From Paralichthys olivaceus (lineage: Eukaryota; Chordata; Actinopteri; Pleuronectiformes; Paralichthyidae), in contig NC_091093.1 in the NCBI RefSeq assembly GCF_024713975.1, positions 24,246,501 to 24,310,500 on the forward strand: a stretch of DNA of 64,000 bases, read 5' to 3'. The translations under genes and the position numbers were made by a program. Under the pieces are notes generated by a model. It worked only from the letters and a program-made list of their open reading frames with translations, was not told the DNA's origin and ran no database searches. Below, in pieces: positions 1-14,673 of this stretch; positions within the stretch are counted from its first letter, which is position 1; each line of letters starts with the position of its first letter.

Positions 1-1044
1 AGATTTACAGAGATTTTACCTCCAATTCCTCAGATTAGTTTTTATTTACTGATCTTTTCTGTCAAACCAGGAGAAAACTGTGCTCCACTACTGACATCTT
101 GTGTTTAATAGCTGTAGATACACTGACTCATCTGCTTAACCCAGAAGCATCTTGACATGTCCTTTTTCAATCAGGAGATCAGTCAATAAAGATAGTGCTT
201 TAGATAAAGCACTAATTCTTACAACTCCCCCTCCAAATATCTTCTTCTTGCACGTTTGTACACGTCTGAGCGTCATTCATTCTTATGTAATGAGCATCAC
301 AAGTAAGACAGATGCATTATGATAACTTAATATAGAGGAAGCACATATTGCTGTTTCACTTGCACAAATGTGTAGAAGTTAAGATTTGATTTCATCTTTT
401 GTCCTCGTTAAGATTTTGCACAGTTTTAGAGTCAAGTTTTGAATTTAGAAGAATTGACAGGGAGTTGAAAAATGTGCCGAACTTAACCTGATGTTGTGGC
501 ACATATTTTGATACAGCACTGTACCACAAACACTTTGTGGCATTTTTCCCGTTCTATCCTGCTGCTGTGCACAAAGCCAGGTACATGAAGTGTGTTTGAA
601 GAACATAACTTGCGCTTCACTGAGACCCGATCTCAACATTGGGTTGAACTAGAATATCGACTCGAGTCCGATCTTATCACGCAACTTCAGTGGTCAAGCC
701 AGATGATATTTGAATGAGATCCAGTTCCTGCAGTTAGCTTCCAAAGTCCTCTTGTTTTGGAAAAACATGTTTAACAACCACATGTATTTTGTCATATTGT
801 GTAAAGAAAATACGTCTGAGTTCATGGCTCCAACACTTTTTTCAACATGTCCAGAATCACAGCTCTTGATATAATAAAGTGCAAGTATATTCTGTTTCTT
901 TCTTTCGAGTTTCCTATTGAGTACATTCTGCATGCAATTTAAATAACTGCTGAACACTTTTGGAAAGTAGACAACAGAAGTTTCTCAGCCTTTCTGTAAC
1001 ATGCAATCGACCTGACCTTCAAATATAACTGGTCTAAATTAGGA

Positions 1045-1046
<2 letters not shown>

Positions 1047-1097
<51 letters not shown>
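1047..1097. repeat. (TG)n microsatellite
   Basis: An uninterrupted TG dinucleotide tract of about 51 bp. Short open frames that translate it as His-Thr or Val-Cys runs are artefacts. Confidence 0.98.
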
Positions 1098-1099
<2 letters not shown>

Positions 1100-2793
1100 A
1101 ATAAGGGAGTGTGTGTTTGATTGGAGTGGTGCTGCTGCACACTGATGACATGGTATTTATTTGTCTTTCTCTGATGTTGAAAATGCCCTCGGACTCTCCA
1201 CCAGGATGGTCTAAACAGAGGCTGTCCCAGGAGAGTAAGGCAGAGATGGGAGAGGATGCATTTTCTTTTTTCATCAGATCCAGAGGGAAACTGTGGGATT
1301 TTAAAGACTGAAATGTTCGTGTCAGAGAGCATTCAGGAGGAGGGGAAGCTTTTGATTAGTCATCTAAGTTTCCAAACATTGTGCAGGGGATGTGTCATCT
1401 GCTCAGTGTTTTACAGGAAACCCTTTGGTTTCCTGGGACCAGCGGGTTATCGTGTAAACACAGTGATTCTGTCTTTTATTCACAGCTATAACGGAGTGAC
1501 CAGGCCAATAAAGTGCTTTGTTCCATTTAAACAGTGGCTTTGAGCACGGATAAGACTATGAAATCATTTTGGTAAATCACAATACTGCAGTTATTTCACC
1601 ACTAGAGGGCGATGCTTTCCATCTTATAAACAGGGCAGAGAAATTTGCATAGAAGAAAAAGGAAAAGAAGAAAGAGGCAGCCAAATGGACAAAAATACAA
1701 AATCTCATGTATCGTTTTATATTATTGCAGTAAAATTGGGTTTGCGACACTTAAATGTGTAAAAAAATCTGTCACGCTGCTTCGTCTTTGCTTTACAGCT
1801 ACATTCTTTCAGTTTTATGATCTATACTAATTTTAAACTTCCCTAGAGACAGCATGAGGGGCCTCATGTTCTGCGCTGGTGGTCAAATATGTTACCTCCC
1901 AGTGGTGTTATCAACAGTCGGTCCTTTCTTTTACCAAGTATGGATGTTCTCGTCATCTGATTCCTCTGAGTGCATGATGACAGGCTGTTTTAACCCACTA
2001 ACTCACCTTGATGTTGAGAAGATACGTGTATTCTTTATAATTATATTTAATATATTAATTATTTCTGTGTTTTTCTTCCCGTTTAAAGGAAGAGGACACA
2101 TATTTGGCGCACAATAAGTCATTGTATTAAATGTGTATTACTGAGCCTGTAAAAACAGCTAATCTATAATAGTATAATGTTTCTTTGGCTGAGGGGGAAT
2201 TGTGTTCTAAACCTGAAGCCTGGTGGTTGAGTTATGGAGTTTTTTCAGGATGTCTGGTCACACAGGAAAAAAACTGTTTTGTAGTTATGGGAATGAGAAA
2301 GTATCCAACATTTTTAGCTTCACCCACAGTAAACAAGTTAGATTATCCACTCAAAAATCCACTTAAAACTGTTTCTCTAGCAATGACCCAAACTTCACTG
2401 CAAAATAAATGTGTTGAACTAACTCTTTAATGGTTTAAGATTAGGTTTAAATTGTGGTTAAAGGAGAAACTTTCATGTCTCTCGATTAAATAAGAAACTA
2501 CAACAAACAAGATGTTAGTTAATGAGTTTTCTAGATGCTGGTTGTATGAGGATTTGTTTTTATCTTTACTCAGAGCCAGTTTAGCTGTTCCCCCATGTTT
2601 TCATCTCGGACAGAGTTGAACTGGAGGTCAGATCAAGAGACTGTATCAACGGGTGAAATCCAATCACAACCAAACCCAGCACGTGCCGTCAGTTCCTCCA
2701 GTAACAGTTCTCAGGTCAGATCATATCTCCATTATAAATTATGTGTTTGATAAAAGAAATTAATGACAGCTCTCAAAAGTGATGCCAAATCAC

Positions 2794-3092
2794 CTCGATT
2801 GCCCCCTGGTGGCTGGCTGAAGTATAGATCATGTGTTACTGGATGGGACGTGGGCGAAACTCAAGTACACGCTGAATAACTTTTCCCAAAGATACATTTT
2901 TTATTTATTTATTTATAAGATATAGATGTGGGAGGAAGAGGAAACGCGACGTCCATCTTCAATCTATTAGAAACGGCCTCCAAATGACGTCATCGGCACA
3001 TGATGGTGGCCCTGCTATCCAAGATATTTTAGCTAAATTTTTAAACAGCGAGAAGAAGCGGAGACGTGTTGTCCATCTTTATTTACAGTCTC
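2794..3092 (-). mobile_element. MITE-like teleost dispersed repeat, reverse copy
   Basis: The right edge reads gtccatctttatttacagtc and the interior carries the 'ccccctggtggctggctg' block. Reverse-complemented, this gives the familiar teleost repeat that begins with a GACTGTATATAAAGATGGAC-like end and continues through 'gtctccgcttctt' and 'agctaaaatatc'. A second, opposite copy lies at 24814-25070. It carries no coding capacity. The superfamily is not asserted; assignment to a non-autonomous DNA element is from recollection of similar teleost repeats and from the internal similarity of the two copies. Confidence 0.6.
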
Positions 3093-3660
3093 CCATCCAG
3101 AGCGCCTGATTCAAGAGGCTGGAATCAGCTGAGTCTGCCTCACAGCAAGTAACTGAGAGCAAATGGGTGCTGAGTGGGTGGGTGGTCTGTCTGCTTTGTA
3201 TTTCTGCGAGGAGACCTAAAACTGGACCGAATCATTGAGCTGGAGTCAAACCAAGCCACCAGAGAAATGTTTTCCTGGACCGTGGAGTGGAGTCGACCAG
3301 AGGGCATCAAATGAACCAGAAATGACATCTCACATGATTTTCCTGCTCTTTTCAAAACATGAGTTGACATATTTATACCTGGAAGTTACATAATGCAGTT
3401 TTCCAGATCTGATCCATCTGTTCATCTATCATTGTGGCTGCTGTCCCGTAAACAGAAGCTGCAAATGGATTCTTAAAATCACTGATGACTGTGCAGGAAA
3501 ATCATTGTTTATCTTCACATGTGTCATGGGAGAAAATGATCGTTATGACGACAGACAAGAAGAAACAAACCTTTGGTGGAATTCATTAGAAGGATTCCAT
3601 GTAACCTCATGTGGAGGTGTAACTGTCAGAAGAACTACAAAATAATGTTTACAAGAAATC

Positions 3661-3666
3661 TTTAAT
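3661..3666 (-). other. Candidate poly(A) signal of tnfaip8l3
   Basis: The plus strand reads TTTAAT, giving ATTAAA on the tnfaip8l3 strand about 530 nt after the stop codon. ATTAAA is the commonest variant signal. TTTATT motifs further downstream (near 2.9 and 3.08 kb) are alternatives, so the end of the 3' UTR is uncertain. Confidence 0.35.
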
Positions 3667-4198
3667 AAAAGTCAAGTGTTATACCCTTGTAGAGAAGATT
3701 GACACATAAGATTGATACACACTACACACACCATGTCATAGTCATTCTTATGTACAAACACATTATTCAAGAGAATCTCATACAAACACACGCACACACA
3801 CATACACAGAGAGACAGACAGGTCACTACTACTAATTATCTTCCATATACAGTATACCTAATGTATGTTTTTTGGCCATTGGTACAGTACACCTTTGCAG
3901 ACAAAGAGAAGGACTTGGAACGCATACATGGTGAAACAGGTTGTCCCAGTGTGCAGCAGTGATCCACTGAGTGCAAAGACAGTCTTACAAAATCCCCTCA
4001 TTGCACCACAGCGTCGGGATGTTATGTATAGCTTCGTGGAAATGGCTGCAGACGAAGCAGGAAGACGAGAGCAAAAAGAAGAATGTGAGCCGTCACTGGT
4101 GAGCAAGTGAAAAGAAAATGGGAGGAGGTGGGAGAGACCAGAGAGAAAATAAGCAAGAGGTAAAATAGCAAGAGGCGGAGGAGGTCAGGCGTGAGAGG

Positions 4199-7100
4199 TT
4201 AAAGCGTTCCTTCGTCCAGCAGTTTGTTGATGCCGTTGCAGATCTTCCTCAGAGAGAGTCTGTACTCCTCTCCATCCCCGTACAGCTCAGCCAGGAACTC
4301 GCCGTGGGCAAAATGGTTGAAAACGTGATCGATGCGTGCATGTGAGCGTGCCGTCAGGTGCTGCTCGACCAGGGTGTGAAGCAGGTCCCTGCACTCCAGC
4401 AGGAGCTCGGACAGAATATTCCTGTCAAAGGTGTACTCCACCTCGTAGAACGACACCGCCGTCATGGCCGCCTGGTTCATCTTCTTTTTGAAGCGCTCCA
4501 CCGTGTCCAGCTCGTCGGGGCTGAACTGGTGGTTGCGATACAAGATGCCGATCTTCAGGGCGATCTTGATGACATCCTTGATGATCTTGTGGGCCTCCTT
4601 CTTGCTCTTGGTGAACTCCCGGCTGGCCTTGTAGAGCTCATCCAAGATCTCGCTGCTTGTGTCATCTGTCAGCATGTTGGCCACCACCATGGTCGCCATC
4701 TTACTCAGGATCTTCTTCTGGGCCTGCAGGGCCAGGGAGCGAGAGTTAAAGCTCTCCTGTCCTGAGGGGAGAGAAAAGAGAGGTTTGAGGTTAGTCTGCA
4801 ATCCTGACCTTCACATTACCTACTAACACAAACCTCCTCCTGTAAGTGCACACTCTCACAGATATCAGTCCTCTAAATGTGCCTGATTTTGTCCTTCACA
4901 ATCATATAATATCCAAGGGAAATTGGCGGCAGAGACGTAGTTCTGGATCTTCACCAAAATTAAATGTTCCTTCCCTGACACATACTGAATCCTTCCACCA
5001 GGTATCGTGGTGATCTGCCCTGCAGTTGTTGATAAATGCTGCTAACTAGCAGACAAACCAATATATGCCTCTGAAACCTCATCCTCTTTGTAAGTAAAGG
5101 AACAGAGAAGCAAACAAACAAAACAATGATATAAGGATCTTGTTGAAGTAGCAGATTGCAGATTTAAGTATTAATAAATTGCTTTGGCCACTTGGGGGCA
5201 GCAGAGTAAGCCAGTGGAACTGACTTACCATCACCTCATGAAGGTGATGTGCTGAGAACATGACCAGAAAACTGCTTATTTACACGTCCAGCACATACAA
5301 AACAACCGAAGCCCCAATTTTGAGCTATGAATGTGTTGCATGATAAATATAAGTCCTGTATTCATTCTCCTTTAGCTCTGTTTTGTGTGCATCAACTCCT
5401 GAGGGAAGTACTGTACTTGGCTCTTTAGCCTCTATACGCTCCACTATGTCAGTCTGTTGTTTGGAGCTGAGCACAAAGCGTACCTTGTTGTCTTGTCTTT
5501 TTTGAAAGAGGATCATTCAGTATAGATTCTGTACAGATGTTGTGAAACATGGTGCTGTGGACATTCCAAGTTAAAAGTTTGACTGAAACCAAACAAAAGT
5601 TTGGGAAAACACAGAGAACGTATCCGTACACATCATTATTTTAGACTTTAACTGCACCGAGCTTAAATATGTGTGTGTTTACATGCAACAGCTGGGCAGA
5701 TAGCCTTTTGAAACAGTCTTGACCCGTTGTAATAATAATATGAAGTCCTTCCTTGAGCCTACTTTGTCCTCACATAAACTCTGTGTGCTAAAAACAAGTC
5801 TGATCCTCTGCATAGATTTCTTAATTATTCTTCAACGGTTTTGTATTGCAACAAAATTGCTACCTGTATATAATGTCATCTCAGTAAATATGAGGGCACA
5901 GCATCGATGCAAACTCCTTTTGGTTTGAACCAATATATATAATCTAATCCAAATCTTTATATACAGAGCTGCTACTGACTAAATGTTTGACTAAAACAAT
6001 ATTATAATTTGAGGGCGTTTATAGTTAGAAGTGTAACTTAATACAGACTGAGACCGAGTGAAAGCTGCAGAGGAGATGAAACGCGGTGCAGCCACATTCT
6101 ACGGCAGGGCGGCGTCCTTCCTGGAGCTGGCAGTGGTGTGGCGGGCTGACTATGGGAGGAATGACTATCTGCTCTGTATAACATCAAACATCTGTGCACA
6201 GATAAGAACCGGAGAAAGTGTGTGCAACGGGGGGATTGATCCCAGTTTTTGTGCCATCTTCCACTGCGGCCTCCATCTATCACGAAGGAGAACAACAGGC
6301 CGACATGTGTCTGTGTGAATGTGAGTAGTGGGAGGACGGAGAGGGGTTTTATTTAGGTGCCACCCAGCTACAAATTACACAGCACATATCTCCTATTATG
6401 ACTGAAGGAGAGCGGCTTCACATTTCCCTTGTGTTCCTTGGGCACTTTGTCAGCCTCCTCCACGTGTGTCAGGAGAGAAAGGGTGACAGAGAGAGAGAGA
6501 GAGAGAGAGTGTATGGGGGCGTGATTGCCCAGTGGGCTCGGCTTATAAACGCAGATGAGCCCAAATCCCAAAAGGAACACCTGCTTTGTTGTCATTATAA
6601 TTTTATTAAAACAGACAGCTATGTGACCATGCGGGATTCAGACCATTGTCAGATCATCCTCTGTGTGAGTGTGTGTCCTGAATGTCGCAAAACAATTTAG
6701 CAAAAGCCCAATCCGTGGCATTTCATGTTAACATACAGAAGTGACATTTCATGCGTTAGTCTGAAGCTACATGACATTTCGTGCACGTATAATTAGCCCG
6801 GCATGACATTTAACAACTAATAAGGGAAATGTCTTTGTCTACAGTCATTTCCTAACAACAAGAAATATCAGTTTTATTTGTTTTGTGTTTTATTACTTTG
6901 CTGTACAGCCCCATGGGAGTGAGGTGGGAGCTATATTAGACACAAGTGGAGTGAGTGGGTTGATGAGTGAGGGGATGTCAAACCTGCAGAACGTCATTAC
7001 CAGGATTGTTTAACTCTGAAAGTGTTTGAATCAACATTTCAAGTGTGTTTAATTCAACACCTGCAGTTTAAACAGAGACAGACGTGCAAAGAATGAATAT

Positions 7101-8636
7101 CCATGTTTAATAACTTGACTTAAAACCCACTGAATAGACTTTAGTGTCACTGAGGGGTGTATTTCAATGCATCTGCACACTTGTCCACATCATGTTCAAC
7201 ACTTGTATTGATAATAGTGTTGCATTTTTTGTTAGGCAATGTATGTGTATATGTTAATTTGTTGACTCTCATGGTGGGTAATCATATTATTTTCTCTAAT
7301 TTTAACTATATTTAGTGCCTCCCCCTGCACTGTATATTATTATTATCTTTTCTATGTAATTATTTTTCTGTGCTAAATAAACCTCAATCTAAATATATAA
7401 AACGGTATTCCTTATGGTACAAGCACAGTGAGGAGGTATGAGACATAATTGGCTTTAATATTCTCTGCCCATAAAAGAAGAGTTTAACACCACAACCTTC
7501 ACTGAGGATTGAAAATCATTCTTTAAACTTGAAAGAAATAATAATTTTTAATGACTAAATTCTTTGTGTTCAGTATGAACGACTCCTGTCACATCACATG
7601 TGGTCATTTGATCATAGAAATGAAAAAAAGTATAAATAAATATTGCTTATTGCAGCTACTGTATTGTATGAACAATACAGTAAATAAATGCATACACATT
7701 GAAAAACAAGTACATTGGTGGAGGGTGCAGAACATATTTATTACTCTGTGTTCTATGTTGTGTGGAAAGATGCATTTCGCATTTCTTAAAGCTCACTGTG
7801 CAAATCTATCCCATGACATACTGTTACCAGAACCAACTTAAAGAAGCCCACAGAGGATGAGCAACTCGTAGCTCTGCTACATTCAAACTGTGTGGGAGAG
7901 ACGAGTCAGTGACTCATCCCTGCAGGCTGCAGTTTGTCCACTGCTGAATATACCAATGTAAACTATGAGGCCTGAGGTGATGGATTGATAACATACATAT
8001 CAAGGTTCCCTGATGTTTAACAGCAGCATCAGGATACATGAGTGGTTTTCATTAGGCAGATCTGCGCCTCTCATCAACAGGCTCTCTTTGTCACTGTCAT
8101 TTCCTGTTTCTCTGAAGCAGCTCTTTGTTCCAGCGACTCTCTGATATTCACAAACCCAACTGGATAGATTTCTGAAACCCTGGCACACTGATAAAGGTGA
8201 CAGAATGTGCTCTATAAAGCCGGCCTTGTCACTTTTTTAAAAACGTTTTTCTCCAATTTATCCAACATGAGGGATTATCACATGAACTGAGAAGAGTGAT
8301 GATTTAAAGCAACCGATTGGATTTTTTTCTTGTTTTCCTGCAAAGCTAAAACTAGACTCATTATTTTTCTGCAGCGCCCCCCCCCCCCCACCACCACCAC
8401 ACAGCCCGGAGCCTCTTTCTGAAAACCAGCAGGTGGCTATCGACTCACTCGCTCGACCCTGGTCTCAAGTCTCCCTGAGTGGTGAAGGAAAAATGAAGAT
8501 GGTTAACCCCCAAAAAAAGGAAGTGTACGAAAACGGTGTGAAAAATGAACACGGGGGCTGCGTGAGGTGTGAGTGAGAGATTAGCACACACAATAAGTGA
8601 GGGTAGATGATTATAGGACTCTGAGAAGTCCAAGCT

Positions 8637-8729
<93 letters not shown>

Positions 8730-11700
8730 TGTCACCCAGGGGCTAAAATGAGTGACATGCATGACCCCGGGTGTCAGAAAGAGTTTGAGCCGAAGCTGTC
8801 AGGCAGGAAACCCGTCACTCCTGTTCCTTATCTCTCTCCTGCTCTCACACTTCCTCCTCTGTCTCCTCATTATTTCCTCTACGTCGCTCGTCCGAGAGTG
8901 TGAGGTTTTCCCAAAAGGAAGTGGGAACTCTCCATAATGACAACAAACTGGCAGAGTTCTCCACCAGACTCCACCAGCCCCATCAAAGAGTGTTGCATAA
9001 GAGTGTTTTGGGAGTTGGTGGTGTTTGCTTTTAACATCAGGATTAGTAAGGTGCTTGCTGCTCTCTGGCCGCGGCTGTTGACGAGACAGTCTCTCTTTGT
9101 TCCGCCTGATGTTTTTGGAGCGCTGAGTCAACAGTTTCTGCTGTGCTGCATCAGAACATACATCCAGTGTGGAACATGGAGACCAGCCAATCCCTCCTCT
9201 GCTAAAGGTGGTGCGCTGCAAAAAATGTCCATCTGGCCCTGATTCATTTTTCCTTTCAGTCACAGACTCTTAAATGAAGGGAGTGGCCGAATCGGATGTA
9301 CAGAAAAAGAGACCAAACATGGAAGAGGGAGAAGAATTGTGTTGGAGAACAAATCCACCTTGAGAGTATAGATTGGTAGTTTGGTAAGTATACAAAACAA
9401 AAACATGCTGAATCTGTCCCATTTTAAAAAGCTGCTTGAAATGCAGCTAACAATTGGGTCCTCTCATTCCCAAGAAACAAAGGTGAATCCTTCCTGGACC
9501 AACCTGTCCCAGGATTCATTGCGCTATGGTGACAAACTATTTTTCAAAGAGGTAATTGCACCAGCAAGCTACAAGATGTCTGATGGTTGAGTATCCTGCT
9601 TCAACTCAATCAAAAGGCAAAATATAAACTAAACGTAAAAAAACCGAGGGGGATTTCAACATTCTCATCGTGTCCAATTTAAACTCTGTTGCTATAGGCA
9701 ACAGCAATAAGAGCGGGATGAGCTGGCGACACACATCACGGAACCAGACGGAACAAAGAAGACGCTAGCTTCTTAACTACAGATACAAAGCTTGGAGACA
9801 TAGCTTTCATCATGATGATGAAATAGAATAACTCATATTCAACTAAACAGAATAAATAATCAAAAGTTAAAATAATAAGATATAGTGTGATGTCTAATGC
9901 AATGTTACAATGTAAACAATTACATTTTCAGCTCTATTTGTTGAAAATTTTAAATTAAACCAAACAAAAAATGAATCAGATAAAACTAAGCTGTATAAAA
10001 AGTGAGGAAATAACTGAGCTGAGTTATCTGATGAATTAAAGAAATGATGAACCTGAAGAGCTGAGAGTCATTTACGTCTGGAGCCATTAACAACATGATG
10101 CTGTTGATCTTAAACTCCTTTGCAGGGATTAAGATCCTGACCAATCAGGTATCCACACACACACACACACACACACAAGGAAGGAAACACAATACTTTAT
10201 CAGTGCCTCCCTGTTTGGTGGTTGCTATAGACAACATGCCCATGTTTGGTATTAGACAAATCCAGGTCATTCTCTCCACAGGTGCATGGGATGTTATTTG
10301 TGTCAGATAGACACGAGTGCAAACATGTGTTCACCGCTTGTGCTTCCATGTGATCACACAAAAGAGAAAATGTTCATACACAATCGTTCAAGTGGGGTTG
10401 GATATTAAAAGAAACGGCTCAGTACCTTCTTCTACTAAACATTATTAGTGCAAACAGACAAACAGTAAAGTTTGCTGACCCGCATGCACAAAGGTTATGA
10501 GTGTTTTTGGTGACTGACAAAGAAATAAAGCTCTACAAAGCTTTTAGCAATCTATTTTCCATTCACAGGCATACAAGTGTTGGATGACTGAATGGCCAGT
10601 CCATGCCTCTCCGAAATGAGCAGTGACCGAGCCATTCTTTGCAGCCTGGAAATGCTAAAACTTGTTTTTCAGTTTTTTTGTCCTCATATGTTATCTTTTG
10701 TACGGAGGACAGCTGATCCCATTTGTGTAATGTTAAGTTCTGCAGTATAGTTGCATACATTCATATTTCACATACAACAGAGATTAAGTCTTTCTGCACA
10801 CGCTGTGACAACAAGGCCCCTGAAAAGCCTCCAGTCGGACAGTCAGTCATCCATCAGCTCTGCAGTGTACAAACACAACCATTTATCAATACTTACAGAA
10901 TGTCAGGGAAAATGCTCTTTGCACAGGAGAAGAGAAGTGACAGGTTGACCTGCTTTTTTGTTTTGTTCTGCCCTGGCCTTTTCGTCAGCTTTGGTTTCCA
11001 ATAGGGAGTCGGCCCTCTCTGGCTGAATTTACAAGGCTCGAGCAAAACAATGGCGTGGGTCATTCAGGAATAGTAAAGGGGCTTTTAATAGCCGGCAGGG
11101 TTTGTGCTAAGCAAGCTTCAGAGGCCAGTGGGCTATAGTGGGGAGGAGAGGATAGTGAACTGGTGCCAGATGGTACCAGAGGTCGACTGGTGAGGCTGGA
11201 GGAGAAACATAATTATTTTACAGTATCACACTCTGCAGACTTCTGACTTATAATTTAATTTCACTTACACACACACACATGCCCATCATCTATCTTCTAA
11301 TTCCAGAAATCTCTGTCTGTATGCAGTTCACATACAGTATCTCGAGAACCGTTCATCTTATCGGCCTCACACTCGGCATGTGTATTGTTAAGGGCCCAAA
11401 GTGCAGTGCTGAACTTGGTGTGATTTGGACAAACGATTGGTTCAAAAGTTGTGCTGCTGCGATGGTCGTTCTGCATACTGAGTCGAGCTTCACCGAACTT
11501 TGAATAAACAGCTGAACAACTCCTCTTATTCACCGCGGCTCAATTACTGCAGCTCATTTTTTCAGTTTCAGACAGAAAGCTGCAGCATCATCACAGGCCA
11601 AGAAAACAGCCCATTGCAAGCAGGCATGTTTAGAACGGACACTTAAGTAGTTCAGTAAGTCGAGTACAGACAGTGTCTATAGATGGGCCCTCATACAGTA

Positions 11701-13972
11701 TGTAGGGGAAATGCTGCAGAAGTATCCTGGCGGTGGATGTGTGTGCGTTTGAAAGTTGCTTGGGGTGATGACGACTGGGAAAGACTTGGTTTCTACTGAG
11801 AGACGGAGAGTGAGACTCAGTACAGTGTAGAGCGCTGATGCTCATTATTCATAACATGTAAAATCTGATTCTGAGCCAGTTTCCAAAGGGCAATCTGTAG
11901 CTGAGAGAGGTCATTCACCGTGCCATTAACAGCTGCTCAGGATGTAGAGGAGCATTCTGACCTTTGGGGTTAATAAATAACTCTTTTAATACCTTAATGA
12001 CTTTCATTTGAGTGAAGTTGGGCTGCAGAGTTTAAAGTTCATTTCCTTTTGTAGATGTGTCTCTGGCTGAAACTGGAACGTACAGGTTATGACTGACTTG
12101 TGCTTTACTGGAAGAAAGTGCAACAACAGGAAACACACATTTATCCTCCTCAGATCCACAAGGCTTATTAAAGCCTGCTAACGCACACGACGAGACACAT
12201 GGATGTCATTTGCTTTTTTTTTTTTTTACGATTGTTTTTTGCCATTAATGCTTTGTCCAGGTGTTACCCTTCTCAGCTGGAACATATTTTTTTGTCCCAA
12301 AAGGCTGAACCTATATGAGGTTGGGCACTAAACGCTCATGAGAGAGATAAAGATAATGGACATAAATACACATCAAGGAAAAGCAAAAGCAGCTAATTTG
12401 GTTGGTTCAGTCTCCAACATCGCCCTATCTCACAAAAACTGTCCAAAATGAATTGGTAAATTGGCCTCTGCACATATGTAAATGTGTATTGGCCCCACTG
12501 GCAGCAAAACAAAGTTTGACTCAGCATTTCTTGCAAATGCTGAGTCAAACTAAATACTAATGTAAATTACAAAACAAACGTGTTACAGGTGTTTCATTGT
12601 AACAGCAAACTTATGTGTGTTAAAGTAGCTGTAATGCAGATGTCTGAGCGTGATTATCCGATCGGACTCGTCTAGGTGTCTCTACTGTGACTCACAGTCT
12701 AGGGAAAAGCACTTAGGAGCCTCAGGAGGGACACAAGAATAGATTACCTTTAGCTTTATGTAAGGCCCCATCCCTCATCTCTGTCTTTGTCTCTTAGTTG
12801 TAACGGCCATGTCCCTGAGGAGCTGAACAAGCGAGCACAGAGATGTCTGATGGATTCATGTGCTGCCGGTTTGATCGCCTGTCATGATGAACAGGACGGA
12901 GAGAGAGAAGACGCAGAGAGAGTTTGACCTCCACCTTTAGCTCTGCCCTTGGCTTTAATCACAGTCACTCCTCATCTTGAGGAGCATGGAGGCGGCTGGT
13001 TAGCAGAGGGTGAGAAGTGGCACACAGGGCATCCTGTTGGGATGCAGTGCCGACCGCAGGGCCCTGTGAGATCCCTGCCCTTTGACCTCTCCTCTGGTGT
13101 AAAGCTAATGTCTCTGCCAGCTGCGGTTTGGCTTGGCCATTGTTTAGATCAAGAGCCAGGCCACAGTTTGCTGGTTATCTGCATGGCATGCATGGGAACT
13201 GGCTGCAGGCTGTCTCCCCTCTCTGCCTCTGCACTCAGGGGAGCTTCTCTGGAAAAGTACTCTGACAAATCCTGTTAGGTGGATGTTGGTTTATAGGAGG
13301 AAAAATACTGAATCTATTTTCATATAAATAATGGATATATTTTCTGCTGCCTGATAATGTTTAAACTGTAAACTTTTATATGGCTCAAAGATAGCCAGAG
13401 TCAGGGGTTTCTTTAAAATCATCTTTGCACACAGGAATAGATACTTTACACACTAAGTGTAATAAGTAAGATAAATAAAGAGTAATAATAATACGTTTAT
13501 TTGTATAGCACTTATCTAAACAAGGTCACAAAGTGCTACACAAAATCCATGGCAAAAAAATATGAATGAACTAAAATATAAGTTCTTCAATTCAGTTCAA
13601 TTTTAAGCGCCAAATCATAACATATTAAGGTCCAGATGTTAAGATTTATAGAGAAACCCAACAATTCCCAACAGGCTGACTCTGGTCAATCTGCACTGAC
13701 AAAAACTACAAGGAAATGCAAGACAGCTGTTTGATTGACGTATGATCACTTGGAAATGCAGCTGTGCAAACTAAAAAAATAAAAATTCGAACCGTCTCAA
13801 GGAATGATTTGCATTATAAAAGCCTGGCTCTCTTTTTATAGAAAGTTGGTGCAAATGTGTGGGCGGGTGTGTTTGTGTGTGAACTGTAATGACAGACTGT
13901 GAGACTGAGGCCTTATAAAAAACATCAGGGGATCAAATATTGGGGCTGTTTTCATACTTTATCTGCCCTGGA

Positions 13973-14005
<33 letters not shown>

Positions 14006-14584
14006 CTTCCCCTTTCCCAGCTGAAATAAAGAAACTAAGCTGTTTACAGGGAGGGAGAGAGAGAAGGAGGGAGGAGTTAGGCAGAGCTGGCCAGATGCAC
14101 GTTTTCATTTCACACTATTCAGTACAGATTAATAGAAGTGCACTGGAATAAGAAGAAAAAGTGGATGTGAAAAATGCTTTGAATTGGCACGGAGGAAAAC
14201 TGCGGCTATTCGTCAATACCTCTGCAGATGTGTCAACACATTAAAAAAGAGGGATGGAGGATGTTTGAGGTGCCAATGAAAGGAGGTGAAATCATGTATT
14301 TGTATTTTATCTTGATTGCTCCTTTACGTCAGAAACAGACCCACACTATCAAAACCACGTCTCCTCAGCCTGTTTCCCTTCTCATCTGCAGCTGTGTTTA
14401 AAAAAGCTCTGTGTTTGAATTATACTCGTGAAGCTCACGTCTCTTTTTGACCATCTCCTCCCCTCTGACCAGTCCTCACAAGATCTACAGAGTGGTGAGG
14501 AAGTAAATGTTTTCCGGCCCTGGGTGAGTTGCTCCTCTCACAGACCTTGGCCAAGTCTCAGCATGCCATGGCATCGTTTACAAT

Positions 14585-14673
<89 letters not shown>

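Larger units (their letters stand above)
1..3660. other. Intergenic flank, no gene recognised
   Basis: I see no exon with convincing splice sites or recognisable protein similarity on either strand. Open frames here are short, and the ones around 1.0-1.3 kb run through a microsatellite. The stretch holds a (TG)n tract near 1.05 kb and a MITE-like repeat at about 2.8-3.1 kb. It lies beyond the 3' end of tnfaip8l3; in human the next gene on this side is AP4E1, but nothing resembling it is visible. Confidence 0.6.

Noticed and set aside
4358-4765. 135-residue plus-strand frame
   Set aside because: It is antisense to the conserved tnfaip8l3 exon 2, whose minus-strand product is clearly recognisable.
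8445-8762. 105-residue minus-strand frame with a Val-Cys run
   Set aside because: It is a translation of the (CA)n microsatellite and has no support outside it. The same applies to the frames at 939-1274, 25417-25804, 32877-33110 and 33220-33531.
12949-13278. 109-residue plus-strand frame in the tnfaip8l3 intron
   Set aside because: It has no recognisable domain, no convincing splice sites, and a composition like the surrounding intron.
13974-14005. CRISPR-like or satellite array
   Set aside because: It is a simple GACA tetranucleotide run without spacers; this is a eukaryotic chromosome and no array was seen anywhere.
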